DNA of 64,000 nucleotides, taken from positions 1 to 64,000 of the forward strand of contig JAHJSQ010000127.1 in assembly GCA_018830325.1 (NCBI GenBank), in the 5' to 3' direction. The notes below the pieces were generated by a model. That model was not told the origin of the DNA, searched no databases, and saw only the letters and a list, made by a program, of their open reading frames with translations. The first letter of the stretch is position 1. Each line of letters opens with the position of its first letter. Positions 7,869-16,559 of the stretch are shown here, piece after piece. The translations under genes were made by a program, and so were the position numbers. Origin of the DNA: Gammaproteobacteria bacterium (lineage in GTDB: Bacteria > Pseudomonadota > Gammaproteobacteria > Methylococcales > Methylomonadaceae).

Positions 7869-8318
7869 ATGAGATTTAATCTGCTATTTGTAAGCATGAC
7901 CCTGTCGATGGCTTTGTCGATCAATGCCTGTGCGGCAAACGATACAAAAGAAGACTCTACGTTGGATACGACACAAAAAGTACCGATTGAGACCTTTTTG
8001 CAAGGTTGCAGCACCGAATTGGAGACCTACTGTAAAAACGTGACGGCTGGCGACAATCGTTTGCTGGCTTGCATCTACGCGCATGGCGACAAACTCTCGG
8101 GCCGCTGCGAATTCGCCCTCTATGATGCCTCCGCGCAACTAGAACGAGCCATTGCTTCGCTTCGTTATGCGGTCTCGGAATGTGCTGATGATCTTGAAAA
8201 ATACTGCGCCGATGTAGAGGTCGGTGAAGGTCGGCTGCTGGCTTGTCTCGACAGCAACGAAAAATCGGTTAGCACCCGCTGCAAACAAGCTTTGAAAGAC
8301 GTTGGATTGAATCAATGA
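7869..8318 (+). CDS. secreted Cys-rich repeat protein (GLG1/Cys_rich_FGFR-like)
   Basis: I start at the ATG at 7869 because AAGGAAA lies 5-10 bases upstream and a signal peptide (MRFNLLFVSMTLSMALS) follows at once. The mature protein contains two repeats of the type C-x6-YC-x8-RLLAC-x9-RC (about 48-85 and 108-145), the signature of the cysteine-rich repeat first described in the Golgi protein GLG1 and common in bacterial periplasmic proteins. Eight cysteines likely form disulfides. A helix rich in Ala and Arg links the repeats. The role in bacteria is unknown. It lies 47 bases ahead of a lipoprotein gene and probably shares its transcript. Confidence 0.75.
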   Translation: MRFNLLFVSMTLSMALSINACAANDTKEDSTLDTTQKVPIETFLQGCSTELETYCKNVTAGDNRLLACIYAHGDKLSGRCEFALYDASAQLERAIASLRYAVSECADDLEKYCADVEVGEGRLLACLDSNEKSVSTRCKQALKDVGLNQ

Positions 8319-8365
8319 ATTTTTTGAAGGGTAACTTCGAAATGCTTTTTAACGTGTCTCGTTGA

Positions 8366-9175
8366 ATGGTTATGAAAAAAACAATAACTCAAATTAAACC
8401 GCCTATGAAAAGCTACATTCTTTATTCGTTAGTCATGTTCCTGGCTGTAACGATAACCGGGTGTTCGAACGTTCGAACCGGTTCCAACCAAGCTAAATCT
8501 TTAGTCATCGAACCTGCGCCCGATGCAGGCTTCATCGAAAATCCCGAACGCCAAGTCAAACGCATCGATTTGCCGTTTCAGAAGGTATGGATCAAACCCA
8601 GTTTCGACAAGAATACATATCATGAGCTTGTCGTCGCCCCAGTCAACACACAATACATGCAGGAAATGGACTGGTTGCATCAACTGAGTTCGGCAAACTA
8701 TATCAGCGATGTGAAAGCCGATATCGAAGAACTGGCGCAGTATTTTCGTAGCCAGGTTATCAAACAATTCAGAGAAGATCCTCGCCGTCGTTTTCGACTC
8801 ATCGAGCATGCGAGTCAACACAGTCAACCGGCGCTACGGCTTGAACTCGCTTTGATACAAATCGATCCCTCACAGCCTGTGCTTCACGCACTCGGCTGGC
8901 TGCAAATGGGGGGCGGAACGGCGGCCGGAGTCATCAATCAGCGCCGCGCCGCTTTCGAAGGCCGTCTTCGCGATATGCAGACCGGCGAGGTGGTCGCTTC
9001 GTTTGCCGACCGCGACATGCAGGATGTGGGCCCTCTAGATTTGACTCGCTTGACTTGGTACGGTCCTGCGAAGGGCATTATGGACCGCTGGGCGGAACAG
9101 TTCGTGAAAATCGCGAATCGGAAATCGGGCGAATCGGTGACCGATTCCACGCCGTTTACGTTGAGACCTTTTTAA
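8366..9175 (+). CDS. DUF3313-like lipoprotein
   Basis: The protein has an N-terminal lipoprotein signal whose lipobox (VTITGC) puts the lipidated Cys at residue 33, or at 20 if translation begins at the internal ATG at 8405. No start has a strong ribosome site. The mature part resembles the DUF3313 family: an early KVWIKP strand, a central helix with YFRSQVIKQFRED, a strand pair (LRLELALIQIDPS), then a Gly/Ala-rich turn and an FEGRLRDMQTGEVVASFADR strand where DUF3313 proteins have their conserved degraded-repeat motif. A second DUF3313 lipoprotein is encoded at 16560, so the island contains two. No enzymatic residues stand out. The arylsulfatase gene follows 33 bases later. Confidence 0.65.
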   Translation: MVMKKTITQIKPPMKSYILYSLVMFLAVTITGCSNVRTGSNQAKSLVIEPAPDAGFIENPERQVKRIDLPFQKVWIKPSFDKNTYHELVVAPVNTQYMQEMDWLHQLSSANYISDVKADIEELAQYFRSQVIKQFREDPRRRFRLIEHASQHSQPALRLELALIQIDPSQPVLHALGWLQMGGGTAAGVINQRRAAFEGRLRDMQTGEVVASFADRDMQDVGPLDLTRLTWYGPAKGIMDRWAEQFVKIANRKSGESVTDSTPFTLRPF

Positions 9176-9208
9176 ATGAATACCGCACCATGAAATTAGG
9201 ATATACCC

Positions 9209-11593
9209 ATGAAAAAACATGAAATCACGATAGCCGTTCTAACCTTGTTAATTGCCGGCTGCAATGAACTATCCCTTTCCAAAAAGTCGACCGAGACTCA
9301 AACCGAATCGTCGACAGTTAACGGCGCAGATCGAACGGTGTTGCCGATTCCCGAACCGAAACGGCCTATTTACAAAGAGTTGGACGTTCGCAATGCCGTG
9401 CCTCCGCCCCGCTTCGAAGTCAAGCCCCCGGAAGGCGCGCCGAATGTACTTTTGGTATTGATCGACGACCTCGGCTTTGCCGGTGCGAGCAGTTTCGGCG
9501 GCCCTGTCGGCACGCCTACCTTCGACCAAATCGCCAATGAAGGTTTGAAATACAATAATTTTCACACCACCGCAGTTTGCTCCCCGACCCGCACTGCCTT
9601 GAAAAGCGGGCGCAATCATCACGTCAACAACATGGGTGGCATCATCGAGACCGGCACGGCGTTTCCCGGCAACACCGGACAGATCCCGAACGAAGTCGCA
9701 CCACTCGCGGAAATGTTGCGTCTGAACGGTTACAGTACCGGCGCCTTCGGCAAGTGGCATGAATTGGCAGCTTGGGAAGCGAGTATTTCCGGCCCGTTCG
9801 ACCGCTGGCCGACCCGGCAGGGTTTCGACAAGTTTTACGGATTTCTGGGCGGAGAGACCAACCAGTGGGCGCCGTTCATCTATGACGGCGTTCATCAGGT
9901 CGAACTGCCCGACGATCCCGATTATCACTTCTTGACCGACATGACCGACCAAGCGGTTGCCTGGATCAAGTATCAGAATGCTCTGACGCCTGACAAACCG
10001 TTCTTTACCTACTATGCGCCGGGTGCCGTGCACGCGCCGCATCATGCACCGCAAGAATGGATAGCCCGCTGGAAGGGTAAATTCGATCAGGGTTGGGACA
10101 AGTTGAGAGAAGAGATTTTGGCTCGCCAAATCGCCAGCGGCATCGTGCCCGAAGGTACCGTACTGGCACCCAAGCCCGAGGCCATTCCGGACTGGGAGAC
10201 GCTGTCGGACGACGAGAAACGCTTGTTCACGCGCCAAGCCGAGGTGTTCGCCGCTTTCGTCGAAATGACCGACCATGAAATCGGTCGCGTAGTCAAAGCC
10301 ATCGAAGAAACCGGACAGAGCGACAACACTCTGGTCATTTTCGTGTACGGCGACAACGGCACCAGCGCCGAGGGCGGCCGCAACGGCATGTTCAGCGAGA
10401 TGACCTATTTCAACAGCGTGCAGGAAACGGTGCCGGATATGCTCAAATTTCTGGATAAATGGGGCGGCCCCGAAACCTATCCGCACATGGCGGCCGGCTG
10501 GGCAGTGGCCTTCGATACCCCTTATCAGTGGACCAAGCAAGTCGCCTCCGATCACGGCGGCACCAAGGTCAGTATGGCTATCCGTTGGCCGAAAGGCATC
10601 AAGTCCAAAGGCGGGTTGCGTACTCAGTTCCATCATGTGATCGACGTTGCGCCGACCATCCTCGAGGCCGCCGGCCTGCCGGAACCCAAAATAGTCAACG
10701 GCGTGACGCAGCGCCCGATGGACGGGGTCAGCATGATTTACAGTTTCGATGACGCCAGTGCGAAGGATCGGCACGTCAGCCAATATTTCGAGATGTTCGG
10801 CAACCGCGCCATGTATCACGACGGCTGGTTCGCCAGAACCATCCATAGGGCACCTTGGGAACGCGAGCCACGCCGCCCGCTCGTCGAGGATATCTGGGAA
10901 CTGTACGATACCCGTAGCGATTTCAGTCTCGTGAACGACCTGGCGGAGGCCCATCCGGACAAATTGGCCGAGTTGCAGAAGCTATTCATCGCCGAGGCCG
11001 AGAAGAATCATGCGCTGCCGATCGACGACCGGGTGCTTGAGCGCGTGAACGCGGAATTGGTCGGTCGTCCCGATCTCATGGGCGGACGTACCTCGATAAC
11101 ATTGGCCGAGGGCATGACCGGTATGTCGGAAAATGTCTTTTTGAATATCAAAAACAAGTCCAAGACCATTATTGCCGACATCGAAGTGCCGCAAAGCGGA
11201 GCCAACGGCGCCATCCTCGTACAAGGCGGCCGATTCGGCGGCTGGGCGTTGTACGTCAAGGACGGCGTGCCGGCTTACGACTACAACTTCCTAGGACTGC
11301 AGCGTTTCACGATCGCTTCGAACCAAAAGCTCAAACCGGGCAAATCGACGGTTCGCTTCGAGTTTGCTTATGACGGCGGCGGCTTGGGCAAAGGCGGACT
11401 GGGTACTCTGTTCGTGAATGACGAGAAAGTCGGTGAAGGGCGCATCGAACGCACTCAGCCGATGATTTTCTCGGCGGATGAAACTGCCGATGTCGGCATC
11501 GATTTGGCAACCCCCGTCGTCGAAACGATCGGATCGGAAGCAAAATCTCGTTTTACCGGACATATCCCGAAAGTCATGGTTCAGGTGAACTGA
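9209..11593 (+). CDS. arylsulfatase lipoprotein, formylglycine type
   Basis: The 794-residue protein is a sulfatase-family hydrolase that removes sulfate esters. The signal peptide ends in a lipobox (LLIAGC, Cys18), predicting anchoring in the envelope. The alkaline-phosphatase-like fold begins at residue 78 with NVLLVLIDDLGF, whose two Asp bind calcium. The CSPTRTALKSGR segment at 124 is the C-x-P-x-R motif, in which Cys is oxidised to formylglycine. Later metal and substrate residues are visible in YGDNGTSAEGG and in the KWHE and HAPHHAP segments. The C-terminal 200 residues form a beta-rich accessory domain. An AGGA site lies 10 bases before the ATG. A formylglycine-generating enzyme is not in the window. 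Confidence 0.92.
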   Translation: MKKHEITIAVLTLLIAGCNELSLSKKSTETQTESSTVNGADRTVLPIPEPKRPIYKELDVRNAVPPPRFEVKPPEGAPNVLLVLIDDLGFAGASSFGGPVGTPTFDQIANEGLKYNNFHTTAVCSPTRTALKSGRNHHVNNMGGIIETGTAFPGNTGQIPNEVAPLAEMLRLNGYSTGAFGKWHELAAWEASISGPFDRWPTRQGFDKFYGFLGGETNQWAPFIYDGVHQVELPDDPDYHFLTDMTDQAVAWIKYQNALTPDKPFFTYYAPGAVHAPHHAPQEWIARWKGKFDQGWDKLREEILARQIASGIVPEGTVLAPKPEAIPDWETLSDDEKRLFTRQAEVFAAFVEMTDHEIGRVVKAIEETGQSDNTLVIFVYGDNGTSAEGGRNGMFSEMTYFNSVQETVPDMLKFLDKWGGPETYPHMAAGWAVAFDTPYQWTKQVASDHGGTKVSMAIRWPKGIKSKGGLRTQFHHVIDVAPTILEAAGLPEPKIVNGVTQRPMDGVSMIYSFDDASAKDRHVSQYFEMFGNRAMYHDGWFARTIHRAPWEREPRRPLVEDIWELYDTRSDFSLVNDLAEAHPDKLAELQKLFIAEAEKNHALPIDDRVLERVNAELVGRPDLMGGRTSITLAEGMTGMSENVFLNIKNKSKTIIADIEVPQSGANGAILVQGGRFGGWALYVKDGVPAYDYNFLGLQRFTIASNQKLKPGKSTVRFEFAYDGGGLGKGGLGTLFVNDEKVGEGRIERTQPMIFSADETADVGIDLATPVVETIGSEAKSRFTGHIPKVMVQVN

Positions 11594-11660
11594 GGCGTTT
11601 TTTGAATTCGAATGAGATGGAAATGAAGCAATCTTTTTCAATCGTTTAAAGGAGCAAAAC

Positions 11661-12179
11661 ATGAAATTACTATCGACGCTGAAACAAGAGATTAAGGAGG
11701 TGGGTTTGGTTACCCTCTATTTTTTCTTGTGTTTCGTTGTCATGTTGACATTGAAAAAGTTATTGCTGGCTGACTATCTCATCGAAGTTCACGCTCTTTC
11801 AACGGCGGTCGTCAGCGCGCTTATCGTCGCAAAACTCGTGATCATTCTCGATAAGACGCCTGCCGGAAACCGTTTCGACGCAAGCCACCCATTGGGAATA
11901 GCTGCTTTGTATAAGGCGTTGGTTTATATGCTCGTTACGTTCATAGTCTTGTTCATTGAAAAACTTTTTCATGCTTACCGTGAGGTCGGCATGTTCGGTC
12001 AATCCGTCATCTATGTCTGGGAGCATAAGGATCGCAACATCATGCTAGCCAAAGTCATCGTTATCGGTTTGATGTTTTTGAGTTATCACCTCTACGCCGG
12101 ACTCGACCGTTTCCTGGGAAAGGGACGTCTCCGCCGGCTTGTGACTGAATCGCCAAATATTACGGGGAAGGAGAATTAA
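11661..12179 (+). CDS. four-helix membrane protein of unknown function
   Basis: A perfect AAAGGAG stands 6 bases before the ATG. The 172 residues form four membrane helices at about 16-34, 46-62, 83-101 and 127-146, with a basic C-terminal tail (GRLRRL). No family that I know is evident. The short cytoplasmic loop with DKTPAGNRFD between helices 2 and 3 is polar and may be a binding surface. The next gene starts 3 bases after the stop, so it is almost certainly translationally linked to the SpoIIAA-like protein. The sulfatase ends 67 bases upstream. Confidence 0.7.
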   Translation: MKLLSTLKQEIKEVGLVTLYFFLCFVVMLTLKKLLLADYLIEVHALSTAVVSALIVAKLVIILDKTPAGNRFDASHPLGIAALYKALVYMLVTFIVLFIEKLFHAYREVGMFGQSVIYVWEHKDRNIMLAKVIVIGLMFLSYHLYAGLDRFLGKGRLRRLVTESPNITGKEN

Positions 12180-12182
12180 GCG

Positions 12183-12542
12183 ATGTCTCACGAAATAACA
12201 AAAATCGATGGCGATCTGATAACCGTTCATATTCGAGAGATCATGCGCCTGGCCGATCAGAAAGCCCTGCAAGACATGGCTCTTGATTTTATCGAACGCG
12301 GTTTCTATCCGAAGGTATTGGTCATTGTCGAAGACTTCGAGGGTTGGGAAAAATCGGAGGAGTGGGGCGAGGATGATTTTTTGCTGGAGCATGGAAACGA
12401 GATCGTCAAGATTGCGATCGTAGCCGAGGAGCGCTGGAAAGAGCGGCTTTTGATGTACGTCGGCAAGGGCTTGCGCGCCACCGAAATTGAATTTTTTGCA
12501 CCGTCCTCTTTGAAGGAGGCCGAGTTATGGTTGCGCGCCTGA
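12183..12542 (+). CDS. SpoIIAA-like (STAS-fold) protein
   Basis: The 119 residues follow the SpoIIAA-like/STAS pattern: strand IDGDLITVHIREI, a helix with LQDMALDFIERG, strand PKVLVIVEDFEGW, a helix with LEHGNEIVKIAIVAEERW, and a final FFAPSSLKEAELWL. This family lacks the strict phosphorylatable Ser of anti-anti-sigma factors, and members are thought to bind lipids or membranes. The protein has no signal peptide and should sit on the cytoplasmic face, perhaps with the membrane protein encoded 3 bases upstream. The gene continues the + strand operon, and DUF4239 follows after 67 bases. Confidence 0.8.
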   Translation: MSHEITKIDGDLITVHIREIMRLADQKALQDMALDFIERGFYPKVLVIVEDFEGWEKSEEWGEDDFLLEHGNEIVKIAIVAEERWKERLLMYVGKGLRATEIEFFAPSSLKEAELWLRA

Positions 12543-12609
12543 GTCGTTCTGATCCTACATATCAAGGAAAAAGACCGTCATTTTCGGTGTTTCCGCGGTG
12601 GAGAGTTGA

Positions 12610-13392
12610 ATGATCGTCTTCACTTATCTCAACTTATTGTGTTCGCTCGCTTTATTCATGGGTATGTTGCTCGTTTTTGTGATCGGCAGGCGAATGGGAT
12701 TCACATCATCGACGGTAGAATACAAAGGAGACAAGTCTTCGTCCGGCTTATTGGACGGCGCGGTGTTCGGGCTAATGGGGCTACTAATCGCCTTCACTTT
12801 TCATGGCGCTTCTTCTCGATTGGATCATCGCCGGGAGTTGGTCATGGAAGAGGCGAATGCGATTGGCACCGCCTATCTTCGTCTGGATTTGTTATCGGCT
12901 GAAAGCCAACCGGCTCTGAAAAGCTTGTTTAGAAACTATCTCGATTCGCGTATCGAAGTGTATCGTTTGCTTCCCGATCTCGAAGCGGCAGAAGCCGAGT
13001 TGGAAAGAACCGGGGATCTGCAAACGCTAATCTGGTCGCAGGCGGTCAAAGCTTGTGAAACGACGGGATCGGTTCCGGCAACGACGCTGCTGCTGGCGGC
13101 CTTGAATCAAATGTTCGATATCGCTGAATACCGTGATTCGACATCGCGGTTCATGCATCCGCCAATGATCATTTTTATGATGCTGTTTGCCTTAGCGTTG
13201 ATGAGTTCGCTGTTGGCGGGTTACGTGACCGGCAGCAATCAGGACCGCAATTGGGTCCATGCGATAGGCTTCACCGTGATCATGTCGATTACGGTCTATG
13301 TGATACTGGACATCGAATATCCCCGTGCCGGTTTGATCCGCGTCGACTCGGTGGATCGGGTTCTAATGGATCTTAGGGAAGACATGAAATGA
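12610..13392 (+). CDS. DUF4239 membrane protein (bestrophin-like)
   Basis: Four membrane helices are visible: about 5-25, 49-66, 183-203 and 212-231. A long cytoplasmic helical segment separates the second and third and contains the family's EEANAIGTAYLR and LFRNYLDSRIEVY motifs. DUF4239 proteins are distantly related to bestrophin-type anion channels. Transport activity has not been shown for most of them and remains an inference here. The start is supported by GGAGAG 6-11 bases upstream. The gene lies between the SpoIIAA-like protein and the octaheme cytochrome, which start and end within 70 bases of it. Confidence 0.8.
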   Translation: MIVFTYLNLLCSLALFMGMLLVFVIGRRMGFTSSTVEYKGDKSSSGLLDGAVFGLMGLLIAFTFHGASSRLDHRRELVMEEANAIGTAYLRLDLLSAESQPALKSLFRNYLDSRIEVYRLLPDLEAAEAELERTGDLQTLIWSQAVKACETTGSVPATTLLLAALNQMFDIAEYRDSTSRFMHPPMIIFMMLFALALMSSLLAGYVTGSNQDRNWVHAIGFTVIMSITVYVILDIEYPRAGLIRVDSVDRVLMDLREDMK

Positions 13393-13437
13393 ATCGGAAG
13401 GTCGCCAAGCGGTCGATAGATCGCAGGAATCCGTGAC

Positions 13438-15693
13438 ATGTCGGCTCCGGTCAGACCGTATCGTAAGTCGCTGTTCGCGGCAGCGGCAGTGTTGCTGATT
13501 ATCGGCGTGGCGGTGATCTTTGTCAGGACATCCGGCCATCCGTCATCGTCGAATGGCGATGTGGCGTCATCGAAAGCGATGGTCTTGTCCGGTCCTGAAT
13601 TTGTCGGCAGGAGCGTTTGCGCCGAGTGTCATGCCGAACAGGATCGCCTATGGAGGGGTTCGCATCATGATCTGGCGATGCAGGAAGCGGCAAGCGGCAC
13701 GGTACTAGGTAATTTTGACGACACTGAATTCAGCAAGGACGGTATTGTCTCGCGATTCTTTCGCCGTGATGGCCGTTTTTGGATGAACACCGACGGGCCG
13801 GACGGCCGATTGGCCGACTTCGAGATCAAGTATGCCTTCGGCTTTTTTCCGCTGCAGCAGTACCTGATTGAACTGCCGGGCGGGCGGCTCCAGGCAATTT
13901 CGATCGCCTGGGACAGCCGTTCAATAGAAGAGGGCGGTCAGCGCTGGTTTCATCTGTATCCGGACGAATCCACCGTTCATACCGACGAACTGCATTGGAC
14001 GAAGCGTGCGCAGAATTGGAATTTCATGTGCGCAGAGTGCCATTCGACCAACCTGCAGAAAAATTACGATCCTGACACCCGCAGTTATCATACCGTTTGG
14101 TCGGAGATCGATGTATCCTGCGAGGCTTGTCACGGTCCTGCCTCGCGCCATGTCGCCTGGGTCGAACGCAAGCCCGGTTTCGAGCGTATCGATGCCGAAA
14201 CCAAGGGCTTGATCGTTCAGTTGGATGAACGTCTCGGGAGCCGGTGGACGATCGATCCTGAGTCGGGGAATGCTCATCGCAATGTCCCACGCAGTGCGGA
14301 TAAAGAAGTTCAGATTTGCGCCCGCTGCCATTCTCGACGCGCGCAATTCTTCGCCGATTACCACTACGGCTCGCTGATGGATTCGCATCTGCCCTCGTTG
14401 CTGCAAGAGAGTTTGTACCACGCCGACGGTCAGATCGACGGTGAAGTCTATGAATACGGTTCGTTCCTGCAAAGCAAGATGTACCGATACGGCGTGGCTT
14501 GCAGCGATTGCCACGAACCTCACTCGCTGAAACTGCGCGCGGAGGGCAATGGCGTTTGTTTGCAATGCCATGCAGCCGAACAATTCGACAACGAGCGCCA
14601 TCATTTTCATGAACTCGGCGCTCCAGGTTCGCGGTGCGTCGACTGCCACATGCCGGTCAAGACCTATATGGTCGTCGATGTGCGCCGCGATCATGGTTTT
14701 AGAATTCCGCGCCCGGACTTGTCGGAACAAATCGGCACGCCGAATGCCTGCAATGCTTGCCATAGCGATCAAACGTCCCGTTGGGCGTCCGATATCGTCC
14801 GGCAGCGCTACGGACATGATCCGAAGGGGTACCAAGATTTTGCCGAAACGCTGCATGCCGCGCAATCCGGTGCAAACGATACCAATGCGCGGTTAACCGC
14901 GTTGCTGAAAGACAACAATCAACCAACAATCGCGCGGGCCACCGCGGTTGCGGAGCTTGGCACTAGGTTAAGCTCCGAAATGTTCCCGCTTTTAACGGAA
15001 GCGTTAAATGATCCTGAACCGTTGCTGCGTAGTTCGGCGCTCGAAGCCTTGTCCCAATTGACGCCTGAGCAGCGCTGGCCGATTGCGCATCAGCTCTTGC
15101 GCGATCCGGTGCGAACAGTGCGAGCGCTTGCCGCATCGGCTCTCGCTGGTACTTCAGAGCAAAGTATTCCATCTCATGAAAGAGCCGAATTTAGGCAAGC
15201 CATGAATGAATATCTTAGCGCGTTGCGCTTGAATGCGGACGACCCGGCGGCACAAGTCAATCTAGGTAATTTTTATTCGGTTCGAGACGAGACCGATTCC
15301 GCCGAGCGGGCCTACCGGGAAGCCTTGCAACTCGATTCGAACTGGGTACCGGCTTATATCAATCTCGCCGATCTGCTACGCCGAATCAAGCGCGATGGCG
15401 ACGGCGAAAAAGTGCTTCGAGAAGGTTTGAATCATGCGCCGAAATCGGCAGTGCTTCATCACAGCCTAGGGCTGTTGCAGGCACGGAACAAGAATCTTAC
15501 GGAGGCCTTGACTTCGTTGAAACAAGCGGTTGATCTCGATCCCGGTGCGCCGCAGTTCAGCTATGTCTATGCTCTGGCTCTTTCCAGTGCGGGTAATAAC
15601 AAGGAGGCCCGCGAGTTTGTCGAGTCCGCTCTGAAGCGGTTACCCCATGATCCTTCGTTGATTTTACTGAATGAACATTTGTCAAAGGAGTGA
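13438..15693 (+). CDS. octaheme c-type cytochrome with C-terminal TPRs
   Basis: A single N-terminal membrane helix (about 11-29) anchors a periplasmic domain with eight C-x-x-C-H heme sites between residues 61 and 442 (CAECH twice, CEACH, CARCH, CSDCH, CLQCH, CVDCH, CNACH). A HEAT-like region (about 480-575, PLLRSSALEALSQL) and several tetratricopeptide repeats (about 580-745, with AQVNLGNFY and AYINLADLL) follow. Such proteins are known from many bacteria as multiheme cytochromes of unassigned function, related to the NrfA/hydroxylamine oxidoreductase group. The TPR part would bind a partner. No quinol oxidase or terminal reductase lies nearby, so its electron partner is unknown. Confidence 0.88.
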   Translation: MSAPVRPYRKSLFAAAAVLLIIGVAVIFVRTSGHPSSSNGDVASSKAMVLSGPEFVGRSVCAECHAEQDRLWRGSHHDLAMQEAASGTVLGNFDDTEFSKDGIVSRFFRRDGRFWMNTDGPDGRLADFEIKYAFGFFPLQQYLIELPGGRLQAISIAWDSRSIEEGGQRWFHLYPDESTVHTDELHWTKRAQNWNFMCAECHSTNLQKNYDPDTRSYHTVWSEIDVSCEACHGPASRHVAWVERKPGFERIDAETKGLIVQLDERLGSRWTIDPESGNAHRNVPRSADKEVQICARCHSRRAQFFADYHYGSLMDSHLPSLLQESLYHADGQIDGEVYEYGSFLQSKMYRYGVACSDCHEPHSLKLRAEGNGVCLQCHAAEQFDNERHHFHELGAPGSRCVDCHMPVKTYMVVDVRRDHGFRIPRPDLSEQIGTPNACNACHSDQTSRWASDIVRQRYGHDPKGYQDFAETLHAAQSGANDTNARLTALLKDNNQPTIARATAVAELGTRLSSEMFPLLTEALNDPEPLLRSSALEALSQLTPEQRWPIAHQLLRDPVRTVRALAASALAGTSEQSIPSHERAEFRQAMNEYLSALRLNADDPAAQVNLGNFYSVRDETDSAERAYREALQLDSNWVPAYINLADLLRRIKRDGDGEKVLREGLNHAPKSAVLHHSLGLLQARNKNLTEALTSLKQAVDLDPGAPQFSYVYALALSSAGNNKEAREFVESALKRLPHDPSLILLNEHLSKE

Positions 15694-15696
15694 ATC

Positions 15697-16314
15697 GTGA
15701 ACTCACACAATTCGATTAAGAAAACTCATCCATCAACACAGAGAATGCCCATGAAAACTCTTTTATTACCCTGCTTAATACTCATCACGGTATCGATCTT
15801 GGCAGGCTGCCAGGCCGGCGGTGGTGCATCAAGGTCATCTTCGTCCGCTGGGCAAATCGACCAAGATGTCAATGCGGCTCTCGCAACGCTTTACCAACAA
15901 TCACCCAACTTTCGGCAATTGGCGGCGCGAGCAAAAGGCGTATTGGTGTTTCCGAATGTAGTAAAAGCCGGATTCATCGGCGGCGCGCAATACGGAAAAG
16001 GAGCGATGCGAAAAGGCGGCAGAACGGTCGGTTATTACAGAATGGTAGCCGGATCTTACGGTTTACAGGCCGGGGTGCAATCGTTCGATTATGCCTTGTT
16101 TTTCATGAACGATGCCGCGTTGGCTCATCTCGACAGCAGTGCGGGATTTGAAATCGGGGTTGGCCCGAGCGTTGTCGTTCTGGATGAGGGAATGGCCAAA
16201 ACGATGACGACGATGACACTTCGAGACGATGTTTATGCAGTGGTATTCGGGCAAAGAGGCTTGATGGCCGGCTTGGGGGTGCAAGGTTCCAAGATTACCC
16301 GAATAAATCCCTAA
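15697..16314 (+). CDS. SYLF-domain (YSC84-type) lipoprotein
   Basis: A GTG at 15697 stands 6 bases after AAAGGAG. An ATG at 15751 without a strong site would start directly at the signal peptide (MKTLLLPCLILITVSILAGC), and the longer form seems translated. The mature part matches the SYLF/YSC84 lipid-binding domain: ARAKGVLVFPNVVKAGFIGG, YGKGAM, then YRMVAGSYGLQAG and a C-terminal VYAVVFGQRGLMAGLGVQGSKI. SYLF proteins bind phosphoinositides in eukaryotes. Bacterial members are periplasmic or lipoproteins of unknown role. The start lies 3 bases after the cytochrome stop, so the two are likely cotranslated. Confidence 0.9.
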   Translation: MNSHNSIKKTHPSTQRMPMKTLLLPCLILITVSILAGCQAGGGASRSSSSAGQIDQDVNAALATLYQQSPNFRQLAARAKGVLVFPNVVKAGFIGGAQYGKGAMRKGGRTVGYYRMVAGSYGLQAGVQSFDYALFFMNDAALAHLDSSAGFEIGVGPSVVVLDEGMAKTMTTMTLRDDVYAVVFGQRGLMAGLGVQGSKITRINP

Positions 16315-16406
16315 ACCAATAGAAGATCGACTTTATTCCAAAGCAACACAATGGGCAGCGCTCATCTTACAACTTACTGTGAAAGTTTGCGGATTTGGCT
16401 CCTTTT

Positions 16407-16440
16407 CGCTCCTTCCCAAGCTCTGCTTGGGAAGGAGCGA
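16407..16440. repeat. REP-like perfect hairpin
   Basis: The arms GCTCCTTCCCAAGC and GCTTGGGAAGGAGC pair perfectly around a TCT loop. The CTCTGC centre resembles the palindromes at 48731-48899, so both may belong to the REP family of this genome. It lies in the 245-bp gap after the SYLF gene and may stabilise the upstream transcript. There is no U-tract. Confidence 0.6.
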
Positions 16441-16559
16441 GCCGCGTACTTTCATTTGCCAGGGCGATGGCCAGGGCTTTCATGAACGTTAGGTAAGGCG
16501 TCGGAGAAATCCTTACACATATATTGGAAACAACAGTTACAAATCAGGAGACTAATGAA

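Noticed and set aside
9269..10954. A 561-codon open frame antisense to the arylsulfatase gene
   Set aside because: It has no ribosome site or recognisable domain, and its composition is the mirror of the strongly conserved sulfatase codons. It is a shadow of the real gene.
13921..14865. A 314-codon frame antisense to the octaheme cytochrome
   Set aside because: The opposite frame carries eight heme motifs, while this one shows no domain and no start signal.
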